From positions 26,440,001 to 26,504,000 of the forward strand of contig NC_060112.1 in assembly GCF_021155765.1 (NCBI RefSeq): a stretch of 64,000 bases of DNA. Reading direction: 5' to 3'. Of the stretch, positions 13,449 through 28,400 are shown piece after piece. Made by a program: the position numbers and the translations under genes. Numbering within the stretch: the first letter of the stretch is position 1; the number at the start of each line of letters is the position of its first letter. The DNA is from Diprion similis (Eukaryota; Arthropoda; Insecta; Hymenoptera; Diprionidae). The notes under the pieces are model-generated. The model was not told the DNA's origin. It saw only the letters and a program-made list of their open reading frames with translations, and did no database searches.

Positions 13449-16400
13449 ACTGCGAAAAATTCTACTTCCGGTAACGGGGGTTACTACATGGGGGGTAGCA
13501 GCACTCTGCCTCGAGGGGGGCCCTTGCTCAGGGCCTACAGCCCTGCTGCTTCTTCAGCTGTCTCAGGCCCAAATGTGAATTCAACGCAGTCAAAAGCCCT
13601 AGGAACTCCAGGTATAGACATCCTCGTATTTTCGATTAAATTACAAGCCGTTTGTGACCGTGTTGTTGGCAGCTGACAAGCTTGGACGTACATATTATGC
13701 TATTTTATTGTTTTATTATTTTTATTATTTACACATTTTTGTTATTAATATAACCGTACTGCGTGCATGCGGGTTGTATGACATTTGCCATGACGTGTAG
13801 CAATTATAATATCCAACCCAGTTTCATCTCTTGCAGCTCTTTTTTAACCAAAAAAAAAAAACAAAGAAAACCTCTCGATACATCATGCAATCATGTTTAC
13901 TTTAAAAATTGATGTAACTAACCACCGGAAGAACCTCCTATCAGTGGTCGAGTAAACCATTCTAGTGCGCAGTCGCCACATTTCTCGCATCCCGTTGGTC
14001 CGCCGAACCACCAACGGGACTTCATCATCCTACGCATGCGCAGTTGAGCGTTGACTTTCACTGAAAATTCGTTCTACAATGGTGTTGAACTAGTTTTGCG
14101 TAATTGAACGGATATTTTTTCTTGACAGTTATGTTTGATGGTAGGTTATGAACAATCTTATTGTTGGTGTAACACGCTATACATTTAATGATTCTTCGGC
14201 CTTGCTAACGCCGGCAAATGGCCAATTAGTTAAACTAAACTGAAATGCACGATATAATTAACCGTTGACTAACCATGGGAAAGATTGATGGTTCACCAGC
14301 GTCGTTACGCTAATTTATTAGATCCTGGCAAGTGGAATGATTGTTGAGACTTTCAATGAAAGATCTAATTAGACCGCTCGGTATTTTAGTCTACGCAATG
14401 ATCAAGTGATGGCGTTGATCGTTTCATTGCGGGTTCCTAAACCCGCGTGTAAGGTAACAATTCGGTGTGCATGACGTGTTATACAAACACAATTTTTATT
14501 CAGACGAAAATTACGGAGACTGATCATGTAAGGCAATTTATATTGCGGTGGTGAGAAATGTAGACTCGTGACGCAATTAATGCCCCGGCACTTATTACAC
14601 CCTGTTAATTCCGTACGAATTTACGTCACGCATGATGTTATCAATCACTTTTACTGCGGTTTCATTTGAAAACGAGGATATTATACTGTCACCTTATACG
14701 CGCTGAAATACCCAAAACACTATCTGCAGTGCAATTCCTTCACTTTAATTGTTTGTAAAAAAAATTCAAACATTCAAATTTTTTAATGTCCTGCAGAGCT
14801 ATTAACATAGATATGGAAAAAGTTTATTTAGGCTTAGTAATGCATGGTACAATTTTTTTATTCTAACCTGCATTGCATGATGATTCACATTATCGCGTCT
14901 GTGGTAAGTATTGCGAAATTTCCAGACGATTTCGAATTCGAGTTAATACTATATACGCCATTTAGACTGCGATATTATAAAGTCCACTGTGCAATTAGAG
15001 CACAAAATTTAAGTGATTGATGTTCCGTCGGTTTTGATGTTGACCCCAATGCGTCGAGTATAATAAACTCTGTTCGTTATGACGCGTAAGTCAAGTTGAA
15101 GTTACCTACTTCTGCACTTACGTAAAGATGATGTAGGTACATACATAATTAAAAGCAGTATTCGCCAGTTTTTAACACCTTTCAGCAAAATTTCACAACG
15201 TTTTCAACTAACTTTTAAAATGCGTGAATGCCCATAGCTACATGATTTGTTCCAACACGAATAACGCCGTTATATGTATACCAAACGATGCAACTAAATT
15301 AGTTGTAACATTTTATTACTGCTAATTACTGTCTTGTGCCTATGTATATCGAGTTGGTTAATTAATTCTAGTCAGTTTTGCATGGAGTTACCCAAAACGC
15401 ATGCCTGGTAATCGAATGTTATAACCTTACGTTGAACAGGTTCTCTAGAAATCTATAGAAATAAAAAGAAATATGAGGAATAGACCCGCTTGTTTTTATT
15501 TTATTTTTCATCTTTTTGTAGTTTCTACCGTGCGATGTTGAACATATTTTCAGTTTTATTGCCATTTTTTTTCTTCTCGTTCATATGTCCCATACTTACA
15601 TCATAATTTGCAGGCCATTAACCGCGACATGAAAGCATCACCTGACAAGTCGGTTTTAGAATTATCAATGACCATCGTATAGTAATGTTAAACCTGAATT
15701 CTGAACCCAATCGGTTCATTTAGAGTGAACCATGTACCCAATTTCCCACAAACACAAATACGCCTTATTCAAAAGTTGATGACTCAAAGTGAAATTAAAT
15801 ATTTAAATGAAAACTTGACGAAAGTTATGAACAAGATGAAAATTTCATCAAATATTTCAAAAACGAACTCAAATACTGGCGCAAAAGTCAATATGGCCGC
15901 CATCGCGATCCGCTTGGGGTTATATTTTAACTATTATTTTATTATCAGCTCTCAACAGTTAATGAACGAAATTTTACGCGCAAAAAAATTGCGGCAAGGA
16001 TGATTTCATCAAAATTCTAACTTCAAAAAAAATAAAAAAAATGAGAATTCAACCTTCAAAATTCTCTCGTACGTGTGTGTAGGTGTTGCCTATGGTTCAC
16101 TCCCAACGTCAGGGATAAAGAATCAACAATACTGGTTTAAAATTATCCTTAGACACCGCTGTTTCCCTCACATTGAGGTGCATATTATGATTTTGAGTTT
16201 CGAATTTGCATACATCTAATCCATGACTTTAGCAGATTATTTTTAAATACTATAATATCACCGAGCCTAAAACAAATTTTCTTTGTAAACATTTTATCCT
16301 CAACATTTCAAGTACCAAATTCTTCTCTAAGGCTTCATATTTTTTTCAATTCTAGTACACGTTACAGAATCCTTGGATAAAATTTATTGCGAAAACCGTT

Positions 16401-19400
16401 CTGCCAGGTTCATAATTTCAATATATCTATGCCCACATCAGACATTTTTTTGGCGATGATAATATTCATTCAGAAGTGTACATGCTTACAAGGAAAGCAG
16501 ATTGTGATGTAACAAACCCTTGACTAACCAGAGTGTAGCCATCCTGACAATGAGAATAACTGAGCTTTGGGTGACGGTTATTGGATACAATGGTTTTGGT
16601 TTTGATGGGTTGGCTAGGTGGAGGCGGGGTGCCACCTGCAAAGCCGCTTCGCAGCTACCAATGTGGTAAGAGTCCCCTCGGCAGCCTTGGGGGCTCAGCA
16701 CGCTTCTCTAGAGACAGCTCGGTCTCCCTCTATAGTATACCAGGTCAGTGAAATCCCTAGCCTAGGACAGCGACTGGCTTGAGGTGTGCCTATGACTTAA
16801 CGCCCATTAACATTATAATTTCAATTACCAACATGCTATTCCAGACCCAGATCACTATTATAGTCCATAATCAAAGCTCGGCATTGGAAATTGGTGATAG
16901 CTGTATGCAACCATACTGAATTGATATTATCTTATAGTTTTTATTTCTATCCCGATGGCAAAGGAAAGGTTGCAATCAACTTGATTCAATACAATCTCAA
17001 AACCAGTTTCATCTCATAAAACATGGTATAATTTATATTGCCAAGAGATATTTTCGAACGACTATAATATAGGATGTAAGATTATGTATAATTGCTTTAT
17101 TTGACTTTTGCTCAAATGAGAAGACGCTATCTGGCTAAGAATGAGAAATTAGATTCGAAATTAGATTCGAAATTTAATACAGTGCGTACGTCTTATACAA
17201 TCATCTTCAAGGATCAGGACACGTATAAAAAATTCATACATTCAATTGATTCTTCATGATTTTGTTGGTATATTGTATATCACTGTGTGATAATTGGAAT
17301 TTATTCATTATTAATTTTTGTGCACGTTCACAATGGATATTATTATTATCATCATGATTATTATTGTTTTGGTGTCGGTAAAAATATATAAATATAGACA
17401 GTAGTGATGTTCAACTTTTGTTACAGTAGATTTTTTTACAAGTCTTCCAAAATTCCTGTACAAGCTTTTCGCTTAGATAATTCGATACCTAGCTATAATT
17501 ATATACTCAACACACGTAATCGAACAAACATATTATTCTTTCATTAAACATGTACGTACACCCATCAAAAGACAAATGGGATACAGGTAAAAGTCATCGA
17601 TACTTGAACAACTAGTGTCTGAAACCTTCCAAAAGATTTCAAATCAATATCACAGTTCCAAAAATTGGTACCTAACTGGAAGTTTTCGACAAACGTGGAT
17701 AAAAATAAATTAATAGGAACAATTCAGCAGGAAACAAAAAACATTGTCTCACTACTACTATGAAACCTTTCTGCAGATCGACTCCACGGAGAAAGCGGAT
17801 ACATGAGCAGTCCAGAGAGGACGGGTGTAGTCGGTGCTGGATCCGGAAGGTATTCGGCAGGGCCGTACAGCACAGGTAGCAGCTATGAGGATCCATACTA
17901 CTCCCAATACTCAGGAACCGTAACACCAGTTATTGACGAAGAAGCTAGGTAGGCTGAAGCGAATTTCCACTTTTCACATGAATTCTATTAAGAGTAAAGA
18001 GCATTATCATCATATAATGCACAACACACCGTGCCGAGTGGCTTTAAATGTTTAATCAACAATCGATATCAGACGCATTGTTTTAGCATTAAAGTTTATA
18101 ATTGATTAAAACTGTCTGGTATGGCTATACGAGGCATGCATATGCACATACCTCCTCGCTTTCGCTTCACCCAAAAATTGCACGTTCCAAGTTAGCCACA
18201 GTGTTATTACTCTTGGTTCCACGTATTCGGAAAGAAAAAAAGTAAACAGACACGAGGAATGATTCTGGCAGAATTAAAAAATTCTTTTTATCCAATAATC
18301 GAGTAGATCATCGACGAATAACATCCTTCACGTAATCGGGATGGTAAAAAAGAAAAAAGAAAAACAAACAACAAAAACAAACGAACAAACAACCTCCGTA
18401 TAGTATTCTGCATCACCTTGGATGAAACTATAGTATTAGGGAAAACGGATTACTTTTGGAACTCTGGATAGCTGATAGTATGGGTGTGTGTTTGTTGTGG
18501 GTGGTGCAGCGATACGGAGCTATTGGAGGAATCTTACAGCCTTTACGGTGTGAAGCCACCTGGTCGCCCTCCGACTGGCCCCCCACGATCCCCATTTCCC
18601 CCCGGGGCACCTGCTCTGACCCCCGGTGGACAGCCTTACGACGCTACCCGGTACAATGATAATTAAAAATGACCTCATTTTATGCGATGCCTATGATGCC
18701 TGTGCCTGTTGCATAATATTAACATACCTCTACTTATTCTATTACGTCCAAAAATGCATAGTCTTGCTTGGCTCTTGTGTTTGTTTGTTTTTTTTTTTTT
18801 TTTTGTTTTTTCTTTTCTCCGTTTTGAGGACGGCATGCGATTTATTTTTCCTTGTTAATCGTAATATATGACTATATATGCATACACGTAACATGGAAAA
18901 AAAGATCGTGAAACTATAACGAAGAAATGTAACTCCATAGCTACTTTACTTTTTTAACTTTGCCTGTTGTGCATTGTGGACGTTGTTCTTTGCCCAAATT
19001 GCGTAAAATTAATTGGCAAAATCATTTGGAAGCTTCCGAAGTGTAGGTGCATCGTCGACTATCAATGGATGGAAACGTATGAAAGTTTAGTGAAACCTTT
19101 TCTAGCCTAGATAGAAAAGGAGGGAGTTTGCATCTTAGTGTCTGCTTAGCCAGCTTGCAAAAATATATTTATATATGTACATTGTACATGTAATGTAATG
19201 TGATAATGACTGCCTGGATCGATGCCTTAAATTTGCTACAATTTTACAATTTATTGTTGAAAAATAACCATAGATGATGCCTCAACGTGTCTTGAGAACG
19301 CATGTACAAAATAGGTTTTCCGTTAAGGCAATTGTAATTCAACGTCTGATTTTTAACAGGATAAGGGTGGAGCACATGGAACGACAACTCGCTAATTTAA

Positions 19401-22400
19401 CTGGACTTGTGCAGAAAGCTTTAACTCATGCTCCTCATGCCAGCCCTTCGCCGAGGGATTATTTGCAGGTTCCTGCACCTCGTGATCCCTACAGAACACC
19501 AGGTATGGCTCCATTCAGTATCATTTGATATCAGTACATGCTAAAAAAACTGATTACAAAGTTAAGATAATTTCTCACGGGTCTCATGATCCTTTCAAAC
19601 TAATCGTCGAAGTGAAAGATGCTGACGATAAAGTTGTTACTAGCATGTCGTATAATTTGAAACTACCTCACTCATTTTCCATATCAAAATTAGACACTCG
19701 TAGCTCACAATTAGTAAGATGATATCTCCTGGCTTGCATTTTAAAATGACAATAGCCGCTTCCACTCATCTTGAGCACAAATTAGCTATTGACTATAAAA
19801 TATGCGAACATAGTTTACCACGCACATGAGGATGTTAGAAATAAAAACTAAATAATATGAGACATTGACAATTTAGTCTAATAGCATATCATAGATATTT
19901 TTACAGTCCATAATAATTGACACGAAAATTCCTCACTATAAAATATTCGACTTCCCAAGAGCTGAACTTAACTAAGCTGAGGCATTAATTTACCGTATAT
20001 TTTGATTTATTCTTACTTCATAACTGCCCAGCGTACGATAGTGTGGCTCTTTCGGCGAAATCTTCTTAATACCCTGCTGTACAACTGCTTTATTATTCCC
20101 ACTAACGCACACCAGGCGCAGGAGACGAGTTCGACAAACATTCTAGCTCCAGCTCAGCCTCATTGCCAGGTGTGTCTCTAATCTCTAAAACTCTGTTCTG
20201 TCACCATATCTTTATCATTATCATCGCTACCTTATTACATTATACGTATTATTAGTATCACCGTCATGTATCTTTGTCAATAAGTGTGTCTCACATCGCA
20301 TTACAGATGACTCATACTTAAGGACTGATGTTAAGCCGCCAAAATTAGGCAAAGGTTCGCTTATAAAAATTTTCTGCGTAAGCATGATTATTCTTCCAAA
20401 TACAAACCTTTTTTTCAACTTTTTTTACTCTCCTCCCCCTCCGATTTTTTCAGCTTAAATATATGTCTTCGTGTTTCAATATGTTACCAAACTGATTGAA
20501 TTACGCCCCTTACTTGAGCATGACGATGGTATAATTTCAGACAGTGTTTAAACTTTTTTTCTTCCTTCCAGTTAATATTATTTCTACGCAATAATACAAA
20601 AGCTGATTTTTCTTTGCATCGATTTATTCTTACCGACTTATAGTCCACGATTGAAAAATCCTGTTACTACAGACTAATTGTCGTACCATCAATGTGAACA
20701 ATGCACAATTCGACATTTTCATTAATCATTATCGATTTTATTTCGATATACAATTTTTTCTTTTTGGCATGATCATATTGCGGCTTATCGACGTCGACAT
20801 ACACTTGATTTTTTTCTTTGATTCATAATGTTATGGCACATTATTCAAAAGCACAATATGGATGTTGTTGATTTTATATCGAATAATCAACCATCGCAAA
20901 ATGCGAAAGAGAAAGATTCCCAAAGAAAATAGTATTCAAAATTTATTCCAGACAAGTCGGTGTCATTTGAAAAGTCAGTCTCCTTCAGTGACGAGCCACC
21001 AGATATGAACTCTCCTAAACAACACTCCCCGCAACACGCAGGTAAAAAAACTGGCCGGCTTCTCACTGCTAACTAGTCTAAATCACCTTCATTTCAATGG
21101 GAAAGTAGCAATAAGCAAATTATTATTTAAAACTTATGATCAAGTTATGGTATTTTCCCTTCAACCAAAGAGGATGGGTTCATTTCTCCAAATTTCTGCT
21201 ACTTTCCACTTGTTCGATAACCGTAGTAACCCAAGTGGTATTGAGTTCTATAAATGGCTATGTAAAAAATCTTACAAAATATATTTACGTTTTTTGTGGC
21301 ACTGCGCGCGGCCAATTTGTAAATTGTATTTTATATTTAACACGCTGTTGTATGATTGTGTGCAATGCTACCACACTAGCGGACACAAAGCCTACAAAAC
21401 CAGCTATAAAATCATCCACACTGCCAAGGATGTCATCACAAGGTAACATGTATTTACCAAATTTGTTACCGCCTCATTTTCATTTATCGTCACTCAACAT
21501 TTTGCATCAACACTTATCGCTGCTCGTCGTCAAACGATAATTAAACTGTCAGGGACTTGCGCCAAGACTACAGAGAAATCTGTGATTAGACTTTTTTGCT
21601 CTCAATTTAATAGTTCCAGAGAATTCACAGCTATAGAGATACAAATGGTACCGATTACCCATTGGAATAGTTTGAATGTGTAAAAAATCGATTCGTGTAA
21701 ATTGATGTATAAATTATGACTCCGGTACAAACGGACGGATGCATATTCACTCTCTTATGCTTCGTGGATGCTTTGGACTTTTACTTGAATCTTACAAATA
21801 GTCAATAACGGTCAATTGATGATTAGGTGCATTCACTGCACTTCGTAACGGGTTGCAATGCGAACAATTTACGGAACAACAATTTGTCCTTGTAGCGCAT
21901 TGAAATTTACACCGTTCCCTTATCTCACTGGTTTTTAAAAATATATTTACAGAAAGGGAAAGGCATAAGCCAACGCCACCACCAAAACCAGCAGCTTTGG
22001 CCGCTGGTCAATACGTTTACAGAGACTTGACTCTCACTCCAGAAATGTATAACCAGCTTAGAGGTCTGCAGAAAAAAGCAAAGGATCTACGCCAAGAAGT
22101 TCGGAACCTTAGACGCATGTCGCAAGCTCAAGCGCACACAGTCAGAGAAACTATCAGGGATACATTTATCACCATCAGGTAATTGGTTATTGATTTCAAT
22201 TCGTGCGAATTTACTTTCTTTACGTTACAAATGCCTCGCTTTTTCCAGGGCTGTACTGCTGTCTGGTGGGGACGCCGCCTGGGCTGCTGGAGACACAGAA
22301 AAAGCCAGATTGAACCGAGAAGAAGACCTCTACAAGCAGGAAATGATTAGGCTGGAAAAAGATCTCACGTGAGTGAGATCAATATCATACGTATAATTGG

Positions 22401-25400
22401 CTACAAATATATGTAGGGAATGGTGGGGCAAAGTGGGCACCTTAAAATTTTTGATACCTCAAAAAATTTGGAGGTAAAGCGGGCCTCCAAAAATTTTTTA
22501 AATAACAAGGGACAGAATTAACCACCTGAAATTTATATTGAATATGAATTATTCGGAAATCGTTTACTCGAGTAATTGCACAGCTCATAACGCAAAATGT
22601 TTGAAGTTATGCTTTAGTCTCAATTCGTCAAAGTGAAATAATTGTTACAACTTGAATTTATGATTATTTTTTCTCGAGAAAACTAGATCATAATTTAACA
22701 TAATTTTTCGTTTGAAAACTAAAAATTTTATTCTGATTATAGACATTATTTTCTTAAGAGGACCACTTTGCCCCACCCTTTCCTACCTTTGAATTCACGC
22801 TGGTAAAAAATGCATTCAATTGAATTAAATGTTCACAGCGAGCTAGAGAGCACAGTAGAGGAGCTCCGGGGCAATGTCATAAACCGAAAAACTAGAGTAA
22901 ACATGTCCGATGTAGAAAATATGGCGCTTATACTGAACAAATCCAGGTACTGTTCTACATTTATTGAATATAAATTAGGACGAAGGTAATCATTCTTCAG
23001 ATATTCTATCGTGATATTTTTTCTGAGTGTAATCTTACATGGAAGATTCATCGAAATCTCTTCAATAATTTTTTTGAACAGAGTTTACTCAGAAATATTT
23101 ATAATATTCCTGAAGCTTTTTTTTTTTTTTTTTTTTTTTTTTTGTCTTACAAAGTTTTTGTGTCTAATTATGACGTAACAGAGACAGCTGGACTGAGATG
23201 TCATGTATGTTTTCTTTGATTGCAATGCTGTAGTAAAACAGTGGCAGATCTAAAAGTCCGCTTCCCGAGTCTCCAGGAAGGCATGAAGGGCCTCCTGAGT
23301 TCCGAAATGGAAAAAGTTGTACGCGAAGAAAAGTTCCTTAAGGAAGAACCAGAACGACTAGAATCTGCACTGAGACGCTGTAAGAAGCTTACGGGAACCC
23401 TCGTCACGCTCAAACGGTACAACAATTGTTTAAACCCACGTTCTCGGGTGGGGGTAAAAAACTGGATCTTTATTTTTATATTTTATATTTTAATTTAACG
23501 ATTGAAAGAAGTATGAGAATATCGAATTTTCATAGACACGAAAATCTTAGTCGTAGAATTTGAAAATGTGGGAAGTCTAAGCATAGAAAATTGAAAATAT
23601 TGAAAGTCGGAATACGGAAGGAGAAAATATAGAAAGTTCAAAATATAGAATTACAAAATCGAGAATCTGTATATAATTCTATATTATCGAGAAGAATCCT
23701 GGTGATTCTAGAGTTCGGCTTTCTAGGCTTTTACTATTCCATACTCTGACTTTGAACATTTTGAAATTCTATAAATCGCGTTTCGACTTCTATAAAAATT
23801 CGATATTGTGTCCCTTAGATTTTTTGATCTTTCTATATTTTTATCCCCACCTCATGTGGCCATGTTTTCTACGAATCTATTTGCATTTCTTCCATTTAAT
23901 ACACTTCTTCGTGGTACTGCAGAATAATTGAGGGATACTTGAGGGTGAAATTTCAGAGTGAAAATGAATGTCTTGCATTTCCCTCCAGCTTGGCGTCGGT
24001 GCAGGAGCAGCGATTACCGAACGCAGCGAGCGCGGAGGCTGAAGAAACCCCGCCGATAACACCAACATCGGGGCAACACTCTAAGGTAATCGAAAGCCCT
24101 GCTTGCTATCCTAGAAACCCACGATTCACACCCAACGCCTCGCTGATTCCTTGTGTGCAAGAACCTTGTTGCATGACGATTATCCTGTCTCCGATAGCTT
24201 GCGTAACACTTAATTATTCACTAATAATTATCTAATATGAAGATGCTTCAGATAAAGTTATGTAGACACATTATATTATATTGTAAATAAGTATATTGTC
24301 ACCGTGTTTTGTGATCATCACCTAAAAAATAATGCTACGAAACAATAATTATTATCGCGTATTTTAAAACAGTAATGAATACGTAAGTAATTATTCTTAA
24401 AGTATATGTTTTACGTTTCGTCTTACATGCATAACTTTTATACACACGTAATACTAGGTTTCTCACATGTCGTAAAATATATTTTTATCGTCATTGTTAC
24501 ACTTGGGATTATTCTCGTTACGTCAATCAAAATTTAACCGTACAAACCGCAGCGGTATATTATACTCTTTTTATCAGTGTTATAGTTATTGTATATTATC
24601 AAAGTATCGGCCAAAAATGCTGCACGTAGCTGTAATTAATATCATACTCTGGATCATGAAATTTTGCAACAATTTTATAAAGGCTATTTTCGCAGTAATA
24701 AAAAATACGAAATTTGTCTCTTTAAAATCATTGAAAGGAAAATTATGAAGATCCAAGTAAAAAAATTATGAGGAAAGTTGGAAAAATTTTCTCACGCATA
24801 ATTTTTTTCTTATTACATATCCCAAATCTTAAAAATTTTACAATAATATCCATAATCGCAGATTTCATTTCATTTCCGAAGTAGTCCGCCTGAAGCACTG
24901 ATTGTTTCACCCTGCTTAGCTGTTGATCATATTATAATAAGAAGCCTGAAACAAAGTATTAATAATGGAACCACATTTTCGTTTTGTACATGTGTTCTTT
25001 ATCTTTGTGAGTACAATACATCAGAATCCATAATTAAACGTTTCTAGTTCCAACAATCGTACACAAGATAAACCTTCGTAATGTAATCATGAGGAGATCC
25101 CCGATTATTTTGGCATGATATCTTACTGAATACTACGCGACAATTCTTAACCAAATTATGAACTCAATGTAACACCTGGCATTTACAAATATTACAAATT
25201 TCATAAGCTCTTGCTAGTTTCTCGAACGTGTAACTCATAAAATAAATAGTTGAAGGCGAATTTTCCTGTAATGTTTATCATTACAAGCTCAAATCCTTCA
25301 TGTCGAAAGGGAATGAAGTACAAAAAAGAAGAAATGCTTGGTTTATATTGAAGATACTGTTATTCTATGCAATTAGACAAAGCGTGTAAATTAACTATGG

Positions 25401-28400
25401 TATGAATAAGCGATGCATATAAAAGCAGAAAGTAAATATCGAACCTCTGCAATCTGTAATGATAATAATTCAATCAGAGTCTAGGATCAGATGTATATGT
25501 ACACGAATAATTTTTATTAAACATTCGGTTATAATATTTTCATTACAATTCTGATAAAACATTTATTACCTCATACTTGGTTAATTAAAAACAAAACGAC
25601 GAGTAACTTCATAGCGTATTGATTAATTGAGTTTAATTTTATCCCATGCATTATTCAGCACCTTATCTTATTTAACATAAATAATACATAAATACGAAAT
25701 CTAATGTAAACCTTTTTAGATGAAATCCCCTGTGATAAAGAATTTTTTATTTTCATTTCCTTCCCCATTAGAATAAATCGCAAAGGTTGGGCACTTTACG
25801 CACAGTTATATTATCCGTTACATTGAAATTTAGATTTTAACATTATGTTTTTCTTCAGATCTTATTTAATTATCTGGCTGCCGCTTAGCCCCGCCACTAA
25901 ATCTATGTAAAGCCTATCCTGAAAATTAGCGTTAAATAAATATGAACCTGCTACCACCTAATTTCTAATCTGCAGCAGATGAACGAACCCTGTAGAATAC
26001 ACAATTGAAATTGAAAATCCAGAAATTACTGACGTTTCATCTACAGGTGACTAATTTCATTCGATGAAGCCGTTCTTGTTTATATTTTTCATTGTAGTAT
26101 ACTTGACTATAGGTCAAGAAGTTATTCACAAATGACACTTGCGATGAACGTTCACACCTTTTCTGCATCAGTTATACTATCTAGGGATTTTTTTTCAAAC
26201 CTCCACATATCAAAAGAGCATATACAAGACCTTGTTTTTTCATTATTACCCAGTGGAGTTGGTGTCTCGAATTCCTGCAACTTGTGTCTCGGTCAACTTT
26301 CCCACCCCCGTACCTCTGACTACCAGTTTCAGTGTTTGCTGTCTCCCTGATAGAATAGACATGTTACGCCTGGCCCAGATAGCAAAATGTCAGAAAATAA
26401 AACATATTTCATGTCTCAGAGACATCGTAAAGTCGTGCAAAGTTCTTGGACATCGTACCTGTAACGGGGCCGCTTTTGCTATCTGAAAGCCTACGATTTG
26501 ACAAAATATTTTATCAATCAAATTCAGTATTATTTGAAATGAACGAACGGTATTCATCGTCAATTATTGTATCAAGTGTTTTGTAACATTGATAAATCTG
26601 AATGCAAGAGAGAATATTTTTATCCGAGTACTTATGTATCAAATTTATTGAGAAAACTATTATTTGTTCAGATCAATCAAAGTTGAAAATACATATTCGA
26701 TTACATTGACAGCGATTTTAAGTAATTGCTAATTACTACGCAGTAACTACGTAGTAGCAAACCGGATGTTTTGTCAAATCAATCTGTGTTAGTTGTGCCC
26801 CCCCCCCCCCCGTCCCCCCGCCCCTGGAAATTTAATCTATGTAATACATTCTAAGACCTAATCGTCAGCAGCAGCAAAAACAACAGCAGCAGTGCTTTTG
26901 TATATCGCAAAATCACTTTTGCTGATCGTCGATCAGCCTGTACTACAGTATAATATGACAATTATATGATGCAGAGATATAATGAAACAATATTATATAT
27001 ATACATATATCACATTGTTAGAGAAACCTGAACGTGTATAATAATTTAATAAACTCGAATCAATCCAATTATGGCAGACAAACGAGGTACATGAACGTTT
27101 GTTAATTTTTGTAGTATGGCTGGATGTGGAGTACTAACTTCAAGGAGGCCATACAGACCAGTCACGAGTAATCTTTAATAATTCATATTAATTTATTATT
27201 ATTACTCTATACTACTCTTTATATATATTATATATATACTTCTCATCATTCGATATGTCTGATTCATAAATCATATACAAAATCATGATTCATCGTTCGT
27301 AAGCTCATATATACAAACCATTCTGGTTAATGGGTTGAATCCAGTTTGCAATTATATATGCTACAGAATTGTCTTCAAAGATTTGAAACATCTTCAATTT
27401 CATTACTTCGTCTCAAATTGCAAACAAATATTAGTTGCGCTTGTAGTTGTCTCATTTTTGTTACTTAATAAGAGAAAAAAGAAAAAACTATATCAGTGTC
27501 AGCTTTCGTCATTGTTTCCAATGGAAAAAAAAACACAAAATGTATGCTTGAAATACAAATGAACCATAGTCACGATTTCCTTCACCACTAAATAATGCTG
27601 TGAATATCATATCAAGTCCGAAATTGAAGTTGGAGTGTCAAAGTAAAAAAATATCAACTTAATTAAGCATCTTCTCCCATTTAACAGAATGATTTGAGTC
27701 ATTTTTTACAATAAATTGTACATTACACATGCTGCAGTTATTTTCATATCTTTACATTTTTTATTCCTGCTTGTTCCGAAATTTCTTTTCTAAAGGTCTT
27801 TATTTTTCTCTCAATTTATCCAATAATCGAATAATTTTTTAACTTTTGTATCAATTAATATCCTCTCGATATCGCTTTGCTACATATATAATATATATAT
27901 ATATATATTTACTGAAAAGTTCGTTTACTGATCACGAGCATTTTAACGTTTCGCTGCAGCGACGAATGTTGCCGTTTTTTAATTAAATCTGTGTAATAAC
28001 TATAATAATAATATCAAATTGCATAATAGAACAGTCGAACTGTGGAGCTACTTCTCCAATTTACCGATACCATTTGTTAAACGGCAACATTTGTGCTGAT
28101 TCTTTGGATTCAAAGTTTTTCACCAATGTGTTATAAATAAAATTTCTTAATAAAAATCTTCACTCTATATATATAATCTACTTTCACGCAATACTTTATA
28201 TATGTTTATATAAGAAAAAGAAACAGTAATTCTATATTCTTTGCCACATCTTCAATTTTTTGCTATCTCTCTTGGTTCGCCTGTTTTCCATGAAAAAAAA
28301 AAAAAAAAATTGCATTATCTCTTCCATTTCGCTGTCAACTATTATATCTTGATCAATCGTGCAATTATTCACGTTTTGCAACACTTTTTTACACACATAC

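Noticed and set aside
21136-21540. 134-codon plus-strand frame overlapping a cassette exon
   Set aside because: Only 21380-21442 is supported as coding, in another reading context, by the phase-1 splice sites; the rest reads through intron sequence.
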